From DATHSN01 sp035464115 (GTDB taxonomy: Bacteria > Actinomycetota > Acidimicrobiia > Acidimicrobiales > SKKL01), in the NCBI GenBank assembly GCA_035464115.1, contig DATHSN010000211.1, positions 1 to 6,621 of the forward strand: a stretch of DNA of 6,621 bases, written 5' to 3'. Below are positions 6,600 through 6,621 of this stretch, piece after piece. A model generated the notes under the pieces. That model was not told where the DNA came from and did not search any database. It saw only the letters and a program-made list of their open reading frames with translations. Both the position numbers and the translations under genes were made by a program. Each line of letters starts with the position of its first letter. Position 1 is the stretch's first letter.

Positions 6600-6621
6600 C
6601 CACCGGCGGACCGCGGCGACG

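Noticed and set aside
6398..6603. Two ~60-residue minus-strand open frames ending at 6398 and 6421, possibly the end of an upstream gene overlapping the GT2 start
   Set aside because: Both products are Arg/Pro-rich without features, and their third positions are less GC-rich than those of nearby genes. The frame leading into the GT2 domain is the only one with support.

Overview
The window is GC-rich throughout, with codon third positions that are almost all G or C. This fits a high-GC actinomycete-type chromosome. A member of the Acidimicrobiia or a related actinobacterial lineage is plausible, but no marker gene is present to settle it. No tRNA, rRNA, CRISPR array, insertion sequence or attachment site was seen.

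Layout: (1) Bases 1-3239, plus strand, hold the 3' part of a gene cut by the window edge. It encodes a large multidomain protein: an N,N-dimethylformamidase beta-subunit-like (DMFA2_C-type) region, then two consecutive copies of an [Ig-like domain + ~202-residue beta-rich domain] module joined by Pro/Asp/Glu linkers. (2) After a 35-base gap, bases 3275-4360, plus strand, encode a 361-residue GT4-like glycosyltransferase whose EX7E motif has lost its first Glu. (3) Convergent to these, on the minus strand, lies a long gene (4140 to about 6599) that fuses an N-terminal GT2 glycosyltransferase to a C-terminal GT4 glycosyltransferase. Its frame is open to the right edge of the window, so the start is uncertain. 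As read, its last ~70 codons run antisense through the end of gene 2. One missing base in a C5 run at 4378-4382 would explain this.

Together the genes look like part of a cell-surface or exported polysaccharide locus. Two genes supply three glycosyltransferase domains for sequential sugar transfer at the cytoplasmic face of the membrane. The large modular protein is probably exported and acts on, or binds at, the cell surface. That link is inferred from neighbourhood and domain make-up only.

The most unusual features are: the exact-length module duplication in the DMFA2-like protein, with a 43-base identical block; an abrupt zone of near-exclusive NNC codons in the second module; the GT2-GT4 fusion; and the suspicious 221-base tail-to-tail overlap.
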